Positions 1 through 10,015 are shown, numbered from the stretch's first letter. The stretch: 64,000 bases of DNA from Isoetes taiwanensis (GCA_021234155.1 JAJEKV010000025.1:7330531-7394530), one strand, 5' to 3'. Program-made: numbers and translations. The notes: generated from the sequence alone by a model not told the origin.

Positions 1-1070
1 GAGCGGGTACTGAGGAAGGTGCTTTGATTAAGGTGGCTTGGTCGAAGTGCATCCTTCCAAAATGGGCAGGTGATCTAGATATGATGGACTTCTTACTGCA
101 GAGCAAAATTCTTATTTCAAAGTTCATTTGGAGACTCCTGAATGTTGAATATGACTCTCTTGATCTACGCCTTCTTAGACAAGCTCTTGGTCACTGTATC
201 CCTCTAGGCAAGAAGGCTATCAAATCAGTCCTACCTTAGGCTTTATTTCAGACTCTGCAGCCTGCTCCAAGTGCTTCTCCATTTTTGCGTGGCTTGTTGA
301 TAGCATGGGAGGCAGTCAAACATCTTTTCTGACCATGCCCCTCTATCCACACCCTATTGGAGACTCCATCCCTCAGCACCTCTATTGGCAGCATCAGTTC
401 ATCCCCGTACACAGAGACGATGGGTTCTTGCAGGTGTTGTCTCTATTCAAGCATGGTATGAAGCGGGTCGCCTACTGTCTTGGCCTGAATTTCAGGCAAA
501 GTTCTTGCTCTCTCGTTGGGATGTATCTCTATGGGTGAAGGTCGCAGAAACTTTGCCTCTTATAGTGTAAGTTAGTGTTGCTGAAAGGGTGCCATGGGAC
601 TGTCATGAAAATATTCACAAAGGCAAGCACCTTGTCAGATCAGTATATCGCCTTTTAGCACCACAGCCCCTCTAGTTTCTAGATGGGTGGCGCTTACAAG
701 GTCCACAGCCCACTTTGTGCCGTACATGGCGATGGTTTTGGGATAGGTTGCTCCACCCTAAAGTCTCTTTACTATGGTGGCAGGTTATCCACAGGTGCCT
801 GCGGGTTAATGCCTTCCGACATCGCTATGATCCTCGTATATCTGTAGTATGCCCGCTCTGTCGTTCAGATGTTGAGACTCTTGAGCATGGTCTCTTTGAT
901 TATTCTGAGGTTCAACCAGCGTGGTCCTGGCTACAAGGTTTATTTAATAGTACACTGGACTGCCGATGCTTCCTGCGTCTTATCCCAACGCATGGCCTCT
1001 AGCTAAACAAAGGGCATTTCATCTTGGTTCGGATTGTTCCTATGGTCGATATATGGGAGCGTCTCAGACA
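1..1070 (+). mobile_element. LINE (non-LTR retrotransposon) remnant with zf-RVT region, cut by the left edge
   Basis: The first 240 bases encode a stretch resembling the C-terminal part of a plant LINE reverse transcriptase (VAWSKCILPKWAGDLDM..., with IWRLLN following). Bases 715-1002 encode a zf-RVT-like module: FWDRLLHPKVSLLWWQ followed by CPLCRSDVETLEHGLF and a W-rich stretch. The coding pieces lie in different frames with stops between them, so the element is dead. A diverged copy on the same strand lies at 46480-47612, sharing the same order of blocks including the gcatttcatcttg segment near 1015. The 5' part lies outside the window. The assignment to a zf-RVT-bearing LINE is known-family reasoning from the cysteine and tryptophan pattern. 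Confidence 0.75.
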
Positions 1071-1474
1071 CCACATCTTTCAGCCAGAGAAAGAATTCAA
1101 AGCATCTTCGTCCATCTACAGACGAGGAGCTTGAAGGCTTGAAGGCATATAAACACGCCCCAATTTGCAAACAAAGCATGGGCGGACAGAAACCGAGGCC
1201 GAAGCTTTGATTCTGAGAATTATGGACTGGGTTTATTTTTTGTGTCTGAGAACAGACCGGATCGGATCAATGGCTCCTGCATATAGAAAAGGAAAAAACA
1301 GAGCAGAAAAAAGGAAAAGAAACTGCCCATCAAATTTGCCTCTGGCATGATTGTATGCTGATATACGAGCCACGTTTGGGAAGCTTTTACTATGTTACTT
1401 AGTTTGGGAATCCAAGGTCTGAATGACGACGTTGTCAGATTGATGGGGAAGCGTTAGGTGCTATGTTTGAGTTA
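1071..1474. other. Non-coding stretch, no feature recognised
   Basis: This may be the 3' tail region of the preceding LINE remnant. It holds short open frames with no recognisable domain and no convincing repeat. Confidence 0.3.
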
Positions 1475-1772
1475 TGCCATGCCTGTATTCATGCGCCGCT
1501 GTATTGTTATGCCATGCCTGTATTCTGCCCTTCCTTGGTTTCCGGCATCGCTGGGTTGAGGCCAAGCACTCCAGGATTCTTTGCAGGATTAGAACTAGGG
1601 TTCGATTCCCTAGGCTGGAATTAAAACTGGGGTTTGAATGATGGCGCTGTATTCATGTGCCGCTGTATTATACGGGTACCACTGTGCCTGAATAGTATCT
1701 TAACCCATGGTGTTTGGTCAAGGGGCGCCCCTTTAAAAGCGGGTCAACAGGGGCGAGTTTGACCCTAAAAAG
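1475..1772 (+). mobile_element. tRNA-derived SINE, family A, copy 1
   Basis: The copy contains a canonical Pol III B box (GGTTCGATTCC, 1599-1609) inside a perfect tRNA T-arm: stem CTAGGG, loop TTCGATT, stem CCCTAG at 1595-1613. A second copy lies on the opposite strand at 8373-8692. The two share the upstream atgccatgcctgtattc blocks, the T-arm, the gggtaccactgtgcctga block, the 12-bp palindrome aggggcgcccct and a gagtttgaccct end. No convincing A box was found, so the exact 5' end is uncertain. Two copies plus a Pol III signal support a SINE; a TIR element carrying a tRNA-like sequence is the alternative. Confidence 0.6.
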
Positions 1773-1811
1773 ACATTAAGCCGACAACTTTCACTTCAAC
1801 AGTACTTTAAA

Positions 1812-2572
1812 GGGAAAAACTACAGAATACCCTTATGTTTTGACATATTTTCCCATATACCCCTAACTTTTAAAAAATTTCTGGAATGCCCCTGGTCAAC
1901 GTACAATGTATTTTGTAGTTTTCATAATTGTTGAAATACCCTTATGTTTTGGCATAATTCTTCAAATGCCCTTATGTTTCCTTCAAATTCACAAAATACC
2001 CTTGATACCTGATCTGTGGCAAATTTCTGATCCTTACTGTGGCTGGAGCTTAAGAGATAATGGGTTAGCTGGGTTTGCAGGAATCGGATCCTTGTTCCAG
2101 TGGCTTCGCTACAATTGCATGGTAACAAGAATAATCGGCAAAATCAGTGCAAAATCAGGAATTGGCTGATGCAAAATAAGTGTCCTGTTACTGGTGCGAA
2201 ATCAGAATCGGCTGATAAGCTCGAAATCAGAATCGCTGCTACTGGTTTACACTCCAATCGAACTCTGTGCCACTGAGAATTTGCTGGTCTGTAGAGGATT
2301 ATCGAAAAAGCAACTACCAAAAATTTGCTGGTCTGTAGCACCAAAAAAGCTTTTCTAAAAAAAAGCGGGAGCGGAAACGAACCGCTTGCACAAGGGCATT
2401 CAGTGAAATACTCAAAAATACGAGGGCATCATGTGATATACGAAATTATACAAGGCCAAATACGTTGACCAGGGGCATTCCATAAATTTTTGAAAAGTTA
2501 GTGGGTTTTTGAAAAGTTAGTGGGTATGTGGGAAAATATATCAGAACATAAGGGTATTCTGTAGTTTTTCCC
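1812..2572. mobile_element. TIR transposon / MITE just upstream of the receptor-like gene
   Basis: The ends are inverted repeats of roughly 85-100 bp: the left end starts gggaaaaactacagaata and the right end closes with its complement at 2572. The arms also share the blocks cccttatgtt, ttttcccatatac and aatgcccctggtcaacgta. The flanking 9-mers tactttaaa (1803-1811) and tacttttt+t (2573-2581) match at 7 of 9 positions, as expected for an aged 9-bp target duplication of Mutator type. The interior carries short direct repeats: aatttgctggtctgtag occurs twice near 2278 and 2319, and aaatcagaatcg occurs twice. No transposase is encoded, so it is non-autonomous. Its right end lies 51 bp from the receptor-like start codon. 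Confidence 0.75.
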
Positions 2573-2623
2573 TACTTTTTTAAAAGACAATGCATACACG
2601 TTTGCTTCCTGCTCTTCTCGGCG

Positions 2624-4846
2624 ATGGAAGCACGTCGGACCTTTCTGTTAATATGTTGCATGCTTGTGGGCTATGCACACAGCTATGATGATGGCTCTGC
2701 TTTGCTGCAGCTTAAAGAGGCGATTGATCAAGATCCAGACGCAGTCCTCTCGAACTGGAATAGGAGTATAAACCCTTCCATTTGCTCATGGTATGGAGTG
2801 GCATGTGATATATCACATAATAGTGTCATATCTCTAAATTTATCAGGTCATAATCTCCGCGGCTTCATCTCTCCTTGGATTGCTCAGTTAAGATTCTTAG
2901 AAAAGCTAGATCTTTCTTTTAATTTCTTCCATGGCCATATTCCATCTGAGCTGGGGCATTGCCACAACCTCAAAGTTGTCAATCTTACGCAGAATTCACT
3001 TTCTGGTAAAATTCCTCCTGAGATTGGAAATCTCACGGCTCTTAGGTCGCTTACCCTTGATTCTAACACGCTTACAGGAAACATACCGAACAGTATTGGT
3101 TTGTGCAGTCAGTTGCAAAAGTTGGATTTGTTTATGAATAATTTAACAGGAATCATTCCCCCAGAGATTGGAAATCTAAGCAAGTTAGAATTTTTGGGAG
3201 TTAGCAGGAATTCTTTGGTTGGAACAATTCCAGATACAATCAGGGGTTGTATTAGTTTGCAGTTTTTATATGCAGGACGCAATAATTTTGACAAGTATCA
3301 GGTGATACCGGCCGCACTTTCATATCTCAAGAATTTATCAACTTTATATCTTGCTGTAAATTATTTTGCAGACAAAATACCAGCATGGTTTGCTAGGAGG
3401 AACTTGACTTACTTGAACCTTAATAGTAATTATCTCTCAGGAAGTATTCCACCAGAGTTAGGTAACCTTCAAAGCCTTCAGTCTTTAAGTTTGGGAACCA
3501 ATCTTCTCAGTGGTCAGATTCCTGATTCTTTAGGTAATTGCATACAGATGCAGATGCTGGTCCTTGACACAAACAACTTTAGTGGTCCAATTCCTCTGCT
3601 TAGACATATGAAAAACTTGTCTACTCTTTTCCTTGGCAAGAACAATTTAGACGGAAATATTCCTGAGTGGATTGGAGAGTTCACTTTGCTACGTAATCTT
3701 TATTTGAGTTACAACCACCTCACTGGAGTTATTCCAGATACAATGAGGAATTGTGTGCATTTGCAAGGATTGTCTTTGAATTCAAACAACCTAACTGGAC
3801 AGATACCACATTGGTTGGGTGATCTGAAGAATTTATCCCTGCTAAATCTGGCGCAAAATAGATTGACAGGTTCCATTCCATATGAGCTTGGAAATCTTAC
3901 TCTTCTGCAGCGCCTTGTTTTAGATGGAAACAAGTTGACAGGTTATATTCCAGAGAGCATAGGCAATTTGGCCTTTCTTCAAGTTCTATATCTAAAAAGA
4001 AATTCCTTAATTGGCAGTTTGCCCAAGAGGTTGTCTAAGGAGCTTGTGCTTCTGGATTGCAGAATGAACAGATTGAGTGGAGCTCTTCCAGATTATATGG
4101 CTAACTTACAAGCTCTAAGGGTACTTGTTCTTGCGTATAACTCATTTGATGAAGCAATTCCAGAATGGACTGGAAACCTAACAGCACTACAGGTTTTGGA
4201 CTTATCAAACAATAACTTTTCAGGGCCAATTCCAAAAGATCTCTCCAACATGAAGGGTTTCATGCAGGTAGCACATGAGCCTCTTAATAGCAGTTCCACG
4301 CTGTATGAGGAGGTAGAGTTAATTGTGAAGGATAGAAAAGTAACGTATACATATGTCCTTAAAGCAAACGTAGTGTTTGATTTATCCAAAAATCACTTGG
4401 AAGGGCAGATACCTGAAGAGCTAGGAGAACTGGTGGGAATGCTTGCCCTAAATCTATCTCACAACAGGTTGAGTGGATCAATACCACCAGAATTAGGGCA
4501 TTTTGAATCTCTGGAATCTTTAGACCTGTCTAACAATAATCTTGGAGGAAGCATTCCAGATACTCTTACTCATCTAACATTTCTGACATCTCTCCAGTTA
4601 TCCAATAATAGCTTGGTTGGTCGGGTTCCAAGGGGTCCTCAATTCAACACATTTAGTGCAGCCTCATATATGGGAAATCCTGGCCTTTGTGGATACCCTC
4701 TTTCAGCACCATGCCCTTCTCCTCCACTAGATCAAGCAGAAGGTCAGAAAGGAGAGGGCGAATTTGAGTTCTCACTTGCAGCTTTCGTCCTAACAGCCAT
4801 TCCTACTTGTTTGTTGGTCACTTCTATTATCATAAAGACATCCTAA
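2624..4846 (+). CDS. Leucine-rich-repeat receptor-like protein without kinase domain
   Basis: This is a single-exon 740-residue membrane protein predicted at the cell surface. Residues 1-20 form a hydrophobic signal peptide. Residues 22-62 form the LRR N-terminal cap with the CSWYGVAC cysteine pair. About 20 plant-type LRRs of 24 residues (LxxLxLxxNxLxGxIP) fill roughly 66-541. A non-LRR island at 542-582 is followed by a few more LRRs to about 670. The outer juxtamembrane block GNPGLCGYPL at 684-693, an acidic linker, one membrane helix at about 717-737 and a KTS tail complete it. The architecture is that of plant RLPs, which act with co-receptor kinases in immunity or development. The ligand is unknown. 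There is no kinase in the frame or in the 500 bases downstream. The ATG at 2624 is the first in frame that gives a signal peptide. Loss of an ancestral kinase is possible but not shown. Confidence 0.93.
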   Translation: MEARRTFLLICCMLVGYAHSYDDGSALLQLKEAIDQDPDAVLSNWNRSINPSICSWYGVACDISHNSVISLNLSGHNLRGFISPWIAQLRFLEKLDLSFNFFHGHIPSELGHCHNLKVVNLTQNSLSGKIPPEIGNLTALRSLTLDSNTLTGNIPNSIGLCSQLQKLDLFMNNLTGIIPPEIGNLSKLEFLGVSRNSLVGTIPDTIRGCISLQFLYAGRNNFDKYQVIPAALSYLKNLSTLYLAVNYFADKIPAWFARRNLTYLNLNSNYLSGSIPPELGNLQSLQSLSLGTNLLSGQIPDSLGNCIQMQMLVLDTNNFSGPIPLLRHMKNLSTLFLGKNNLDGNIPEWIGEFTLLRNLYLSYNHLTGVIPDTMRNCVHLQGLSLNSNNLTGQIPHWLGDLKNLSLLNLAQNRLTGSIPYELGNLTLLQRLVLDGNKLTGYIPESIGNLAFLQVLYLKRNSLIGSLPKRLSKELVLLDCRMNRLSGALPDYMANLQALRVLVLAYNSFDEAIPEWTGNLTALQVLDLSNNNFSGPIPKDLSNMKGFMQVAHEPLNSSSTLYEEVELIVKDRKVTYTYVLKANVVFDLSKNHLEGQIPEELGELVGMLALNLSHNRLSGSIPPELGHFESLESLDLSNNNLGGSIPDTLTHLTFLTSLQLSNNSLVGRVPRGPQFNTFSAASYMGNPGLCGYPLSAPCPSPPLDQAEGQKGEGEFEFSLAAFVLTAIPTCLLVTSIIIKTS

Positions 4847-4955
4847 GAAGACATGAGTTTGGATGCTTACCCCTCTCATCATTCAGCAGCAAATATCCAA
4901 AAACGAGGCCAACAAAGTTCAATAAGATATGGTCCAGGATGCTTTTCCTTTGTTT

Positions 4956-5003
4956 ACTATCTATCTATATATCTATCTATCTATATATCTATGTATCTAT
5001 CTA
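4956..5003. repeat. Tetranucleotide microsatellite (TATC)n
   Basis: An imperfect tatc/tata array lies about 110 bp behind the receptor-like stop codon, probably in its 3' untranslated region. Confidence 0.9.
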
Positions 5004-5345
5004 CAAAAAAAAATACTTGGGCTATTAGCTTGAGAGTATGCTAACCTTAAGAGTATGTCACGTGATAAACCTTGTAGAGGTGCGGTCAAAATTGCTGCTT
5101 CAGATACATGGTTTCTACTAACGGTGATGTATTTCCTATCAAAATGTGGAGCGTGTTATGAATCTTACAAATCTTGATTGTGAATCAGTTGCTATTGTTA
5201 ATGTTTTTTTTGTGTCCATTAGATGAAGGTATGATGTCCAGAATATGCCAGATCAAGGCTCTTGGAATTTACACCTCATACCCCTGTACATAACTATGCT
5301 CCCCATACGTCCCATATATGCAGATCACCAAGAAATACGTCAAAA

Positions 5346-5564
5346 CTAAAAAGCAAGAATAGTCGAATTGCTCACTATCGAAGCTTCTAAAATCACTTCT
5401 GTTTCAGTAGCAGAACGAAGAGCTTTGGCTGTATTGAAGTTCAACACCAAAGCTTTATTAGAATGATAGTTATTATCTAAATCCCCATTGAACTCTTCTT
5501 TCCTCATGCCAAGGTCTAACACCATAACATGAACACCCTGCGGACCTCCATTGACTTCGTAGCC
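5346..5564 (-). CDS. Unidentified open frame, possibly a terminal exon or gene fragment
   Basis: On the minus strand a 72-codon frame runs from GYEVNGGPQGVHVMVLDLGM at 5564 to ILAF and a TAG stop at 5346. It has even, protein-like composition, including NNYHSNKALVLNFNTAKALR. An upstream splice acceptor is plausible (tgcatgcag near 5575-5583), but an in-frame TAA directly before the GG codons means the junction is not settled. I do not recognise the family. It is convergent with the receptor-like gene. It may be the last exon of a decayed gene whose other exons are not visible nearby. Confidence 0.3.
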   Translation of the reverse strand, partial: GYEVNGGPQGVHVMVLDLGMRKEEFNGDLDNNYHSNKALVLNFNTAKALRSATETEVILEASIVSNSTILAF

Positions 5565-5893
5565 TCCTTATTTTCTGCATGCGAAATCATTCTGATTTGT
5601 TAAAGAGCTTCTATGATACTACAGCCGTAGAATAAAAATGCAGATAATCAGGCTAATATCCACTTTCACATTTCATAATGCCAATCTGTCCATGCCATGC
5701 TTTACCCTTACACGGCTGCAAGCAACAAAAACCAGCAGCAGTTTCTGAAGCAAGAACAACAGCATAAACAAATAATTTGGATTCGTCAAGGCAAGTGGGT
5801 CTGCCTTCCGGAAGATTTTCAATCCATTCTTATCAAGAATCGCAAATGGCTATGCAAAACCTGTAGAATCAGGTTAACAGCTTGCCTTGACGT

Positions 5894-6020
5894 CGTGGAA
5901 CAAGAAGGGTCAGCCATTCTTGCTTCCCCTGACCTGCAGAATCCGGTCGCGCCTACACGGCGCTCCCGGATTCTGCAGGTCAGGGGGAAGCAAGAATGGC
6001 TTCCCCCTTCCCGTTCCACG
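5894..6020. repeat. GC-rich near-perfect foldback hairpin (family member 1)
   Basis: Arms 5894-5953 and 5959-6020 are nearly perfect complements around a 5-nt loop (tacac), including a long uninterrupted pairing through cttgcttcccctgacctgca. The terminal cgtggaac/gttccacg and the following aacatc resemble the ends of the 47.7-kb hairpin. The open frames across it are produced by the inverted repeat and are not considered genes. Confidence 0.85.
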
Positions 6021-6288
6021 TAACATCCTGCATTTGGCTGTGTGGCTGGGCGCATGAGAATGCTAAGTGAGCTCGATCCAATCATCGAGCACGGCGGAAT
6101 GAACGCTGAATGCCTTATTTTCCGGGAGCTTTTCAACATTTTTGGGTACCTTGAAGATATCAGCGATGGCGCTCGCTCTTAAACATGCTCGGACATCTGT
6201 CCGGCCGGCTCCGTCGGGCTGTTCTTAGCAGCCCTCGTGAACATAATGACTGCTATTTCCGACCATGCATGGGATACAAACACGTAAA
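6021..6288. other. Non-coding stretch after hairpin
   Basis: No gene recognised. A phrase gatggcgctcgctctt at 6164 resembles sequence at 61680, which may mean it belongs to the same element as the hairpin. Confidence 0.3.
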
Positions 6289-6540
6289 ATGCAACTTAGG
6301 TTGCATTCTGCCACATCCGCCAATGGCATTGCGCCATCTGGCGAAGTTTCTCTTCCGGAACTTCTGTGAAACTCTGAAGCACCGGCACTTCTTGAAATTA
6401 CTGTGCGTTCTTGAAGATTTACCACAGATTCTGGCGATCTACCTCTCATTCTGGCCATCTACCTCTCATTCTGATGCTTTCTACCCCCGGTTCTGAAGTT
6501 TTTACCTGCGATTCAGAGCAGAATGCAACCTAAGTTGCAT
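6289..6540. mobile_element. Small MITE with palindromic 22-bp terminal inverted repeats
   Basis: Bases 6289-6310 (starting atgcaacttaggttgcat) and 6519-6540 are exact reverse complements. Each end is itself a near-palindrome. The interior holds a short tandem (tctacctctcattctg twice). No clear target duplication was seen and no protein is encoded. Confidence 0.6.
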
Positions 6541-6559
6541 CCAAATCGGCAGTAAACTG

Positions 6560-6800
6560 CCATTCTTATATCTGAAGCGCAACTCCCCCCCCCCCGCCAA
6601 TGGGATACAAACAGGCGCAACTCCCCCTCCCCGGCCAATTTGAGTCTTATTTGAGTGTGTTGTCTTATGCATAGAATTTGGTGGTTTTATTCAGTGAATC
6701 ATGGTTATCCTCTGAAATTTTATTCCCGTCTCTGCAGTTGTATCTGGCTTTTGGCTTGGTGTTTCAATAAAGTTTGTCGTTCTTCAAAAAAAAAAAAATT
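6560..6800 (+). repeat. Short tandem duplication and poly(A) retro-tail
   Basis: The phrase gcgcaactccccc occurs twice about 40 bp apart, together with ccaatgggatacaaacag (first seen at 6269). Bases 6765-6797 read tttcaataaagtttgtcgttcttc followed by an A run, matching the 3' end of the LINE copy at 47590 (aataaagattttgtccttcgac then As). It is probably the 3' stub of a LINE insertion. Confidence 0.45.
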
Positions 6801-6859
6801 CCTTCCAGAAAATCCATTTCGATGTTTGTTTTGGTGCGGTGCTTTTGAGCTTTTGGGTG

Positions 6860-6891
6860 TTCCTTGCAAATACATGCATTTACAAGGAACA
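6860..6891. repeat. 32-bp imperfect palindrome
   Basis: The sequence gttccttg...caaggaac folds on itself around catg with two mismatched pairs. No function is inferred. Confidence 0.7.
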
Positions 6892-7045
6892 GGAAAGGAG
6901 CAAAGATACACCCAGGATTTGACCAGGCTGTATAGCTCCATTTCATCTCTTAATTGTGTTGTTTTGCACCAAGACTTTCATTATGATGGTATGACAAGTT
7001 TATAAGGGAACGTGGGAATGAATGCTTTGAAGTAGATGAAGCATC

Positions 7046-7514
7046 TCATGATCTCTTTCTTAAAGAGCAAGGGATCCAACATTTGTTTCTACATTTGTTT
7101 CTTAAAGAGCAGAGATCCAACATTTGTTTGTTTCTACAGAACACGGCCTCCCTTGATTGCAGAACACGGCTTGAGAGGCTTCTGGTCCTCCTCCTTGTAG
7201 CAAAAATGACCCCCTTTTCATCCAAACTTTGTGCTCCAAAAAATTTCACAAAGTTGCAAAAATGTCTCGAAAACGTTGGCTCCGAATCAAAGAATATTCT
7301 TTTTTTGACTAAGCTAACCAAGGCTTGCCATTTCGATCCATGAGATTTGGGCTTATCCAAACAACTTTACTATTACTATTATTTAATTGCTACTTACCTA
7401 ACATCTAGCATATGAAACTCTACAATGTTTTTTGGCATGGCCACCCAACTTGCATTCCTATATATGAAACTCTACAAATGTTTTTTGGCATGGCCACCCA
7501 GCTTGCATTCCTAA
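7046..7514. repeat. Two local tandem duplications
   Basis: Around 7055-7125 the phrase tttcttaaagagca plus gatccaacatttgttt is repeated. At 7406-7514 a unit of about 57 bp (gaaactctacaa, then tgttttttggcatggcca) is present twice with few changes. No coding sequence was recognised between them. Confidence 0.8.
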
Positions 7515-8372
7515 ATGAATCATATGGCTTCAGGATTGTATAATGTTGAAAGCCATGTCTATATAAAATGTTTTTGCCTTCTTCGACCTTTAAACGTTTC
7601 CAATTCACAAAAAATTCCCAATAGTAGTCGGAAATCTTCATTTGCTACCTCCATAATCTATGTTAATGTACACCTAGAAATGTGGTGTTTTCGTCGATTT
7701 GTTGAAGTAGCTCCTGATTAGGCTATAGGAAATGTGCTCATTGCATGCATCTCTTTGGATGCATGCACGTGGAAAAACACTCGATATCTTCCAACGCAAT
7801 GGTATCTTCAACACCCGATAACTTTTGAGTCGAGTATCTTATACACAAGGTGGCCTTTGCATCGACTCAAACAAAAGAAATGTTCGCGGCGACCTTGGCC
7901 AGCCGCAATAAATTTCTTGTATACATAAAAAGTTGTACAAAGGGCGTGGAAAATCATGAAATGATCCACCAAAATCAGCTATCAAGGACTACGCAATCAT
8001 TTAGGGTAAGGTCGTGTTGGTGGCCTTATATATTTTCTCTCTTCTTGTTCCATTCAATATGATTTGCTTGATATTAATTTTAAAGCTTGCATAAAATAAG
8101 GCATGATGACCACTCAACCATGTGCATGCTAAGACGTATTTTCCACGAGCAGTGCTTCATTCTTATACAAGCTGGATGTTGTGGAGATTCTTTACCAAAT
8201 ATTCTGGTGGAAAGTCAATGAAAAGTTATGTTTTCCTCAATCAAACTAGTTTGCAATATATATCCAATATATTATGGCTAAAACGTGTTATTATTTTTTC
8301 TAGGCCCTTGGATCATTGTACAATTCATATGATATTCCCCCTCCATAGATCTGTTCGCCCATCTGAGGTTTT
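7515..8372. other. Non-coding stretch with one transposon-end relic
   Basis: Bases 7882-7920 (gttcgcggcgaccttgg and aatttcttgt) match one end of the long-TIR element at 21919-23017, so this is a decayed terminus of that family. The rest shows no recognisable gene. Confidence 0.5.
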
Positions 8373-8692
8373 TCTAGGGTCAAACTGGCACCTATTGACC
8401 CGCTTTTAAAGGGGCGCCCCTTGACCAAACACCATGGGTTAAGATAGTATTCAGGCACAGTGGTACCCGTACAATACAATGGCACATGAATACAGCATCA
8501 TGGCATAACTCAGATACAACAGCAGCATTCAAACCCCAGTTCCAATCTCAGCCTGGGGAATCGAACCCCAGTTCTAATCCTGCAAAGAATCCTGGAGTGC
8601 TTGGCCTCAACCCAACGATGCCGAAAACCAAGGAAGGGCAGAATACAGGCATGGCATAACAATACAGCGGCACGTGAATACAGGCATGGTCT
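8373..8692 (-). mobile_element. tRNA-derived SINE, family A, copy 2 (inverted relative to copy 1)
   Basis: This is the reverse complement of the 1475-1772 copy, with the same blocks in the same order. Its T-arm lies at 8553-8571, with stem CTGGGG, loop TTCGATT and stem CCCCAG on the minus strand. Relative to copy 1 one stem pair has changed from A-T to G-C on both sides, keeping the arm paired. The aggggcgcccct palindrome and the gaccct end are retained. Confidence 0.6.
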
Positions 8693-9599
8693 TTTTGGCA
8701 CTTTGTTACCACCATTATTTGTAACACACATTAGTTTAAGTAGAAAGGATGAATCTAGTTGGGCCTCATGTTCTTCTGTGATGTATTACAACTAGACGTA
8801 GCAGGCTAGCGGAAGGATCTATCAACTACATATAGTTCTAAGCAAGATAGAAAATACCAAGTAGCACAAATCCATTTTTAATATGCATCTCAAGCAGAAA
8901 AATCTTGAATTTGATAGTACATCTTAATGTTGTAACATGGAGTATCAAGATCAATGCTTAACGATGGTATGACCATGGTGAAGAATCCATGCAAATGTTT
9001 CAAAACTCTATTGTCTAACAAGCTCACTTCTTATAAACTTGATGCCTCAAGTCATGCTTGTTTGGCCATTACTACTTTGTTTTCTCGTTTTGTTTATAGA
9101 AGGCAGTATTCGTATTGATAGTAAAGATAGCACATAGGGTACATATAGGTACAAAAATACATGAGAGGCTTTTTACAGGAAAGCGTAACCCGAAAAAAGT
9201 TGCTTTTTTGAGGAAGCAATAACCTTGAGATATAACAGCAGATAATGGTTTTAATTTAAAAAAAAACTAGTATTCTGAAGTAGAGAAACTCTGAGAATAG
9301 AGTTGTCAAGCTGAACCAGATCTAGATCTTTTTTTGTTGTCCTTCCTTCCTATTCCATGTGTGATGTTGATGAAGTTGCAGTAAACACATTCACAAATTT
9401 GACATTTGGCATGGTTGAATATGCCAGATTGATCAACTGCTTCACAAATTAGCCCTCTTCTAGCATCATAATTCTGAGTGCATGAGCAATCACATCTGCA
9501 ATGATCTCCATGGTATTCATAGGGAATAGCTTCAAATTGATCGAGCTACTTGGCATTGATCATTAAGTTGATTCTGTCCCATTTCAATACTTTTAGTAA
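8693..9599. other. Non-coding stretch, nothing recognised
   Basis: AT-rich sequence without a convincing open frame, repeat pair or RNA gene. Confidence 0.4.
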
Positions 9600-9962
9600 G
9601 ACCAGTATGTTGCCTGAACTAAGACAAGGATAACAAGACAAGGATAACATTAGTTAAAGAAATACGTCTTGAATCCAAGCAATGTCATATTTAGTTTGTT
9701 GAATCCTTGCAAAGGGCCAGACAATCTCTTGATCAGAGATAATAGAGTTTCTAGCCTTCCACATTCTCCACAAAATTAGGTAGATTCTCCAATCATTTGG
9801 GGATTGGAGAAAAAGGATCTCTACTAGAGGAAGATGAGATAGATTGGGAATGTGATATGCCTCAGAGGCAAGCTCTAGGACCCATTCTAACCAGAGGTAG
9901 CCTTTAAAGAGTTGTTCATCTTCCATTCCTTGCAGGCATCTTGCCAAAGTCTTATGCCACAT
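9600..9962 (-). mobile_element. LINE 3'-terminal fragment
   Basis: The minus-strand frame 9962-9654 ends with ILWRMWKARNSIISDQE, the tryptophan/arginine signature that follows zf-RVT in plant LINE proteins. Downstream on that strand the sequence ttatccttgtcttg is repeated twice at 9618-9645, like a LINE 3' terminal repeat. The upstream coding part is missing; the next upstream sequence is the inverted-repeat element at 10016-10595. Confidence 0.6.
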
Positions 9963-10015
9963 CTGTCAGATAAAGGACCTCATCTTAGGGTTTATAGGTG
10001 AATCCTACATGTTCA

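Noticed and set aside
1595-1613. Functional tRNA gene (also considered at 20846-20902)
   Set aside because: Only the T-arm, with at most a weak A box, can be found; no acceptor stem or anticodon arm folds. They are better read as SINE heads.
2884-4389. Open frames antisense or out of frame to the receptor-like gene
   Set aside because: They follow the 72-base LRR periodicity of the real gene and have no independent features.
4847-5345. A kinase domain completing the LRR receptor
   Set aside because: No kinase motif is present in any frame and the membrane helix is followed by a stop within three codons.
5894-6020. MicroRNA precursor
   Set aside because: A stem of about 60 bp with this level of perfection is possible for a young miRNA, but similar hairpins at three other loci with shared ends favour a repeat family; small-RNA data would be needed.
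5697-6023. 108-residue open frame
   Set aside because: Half of it is the two arms of the hairpin; the rest has no recognisable motif.
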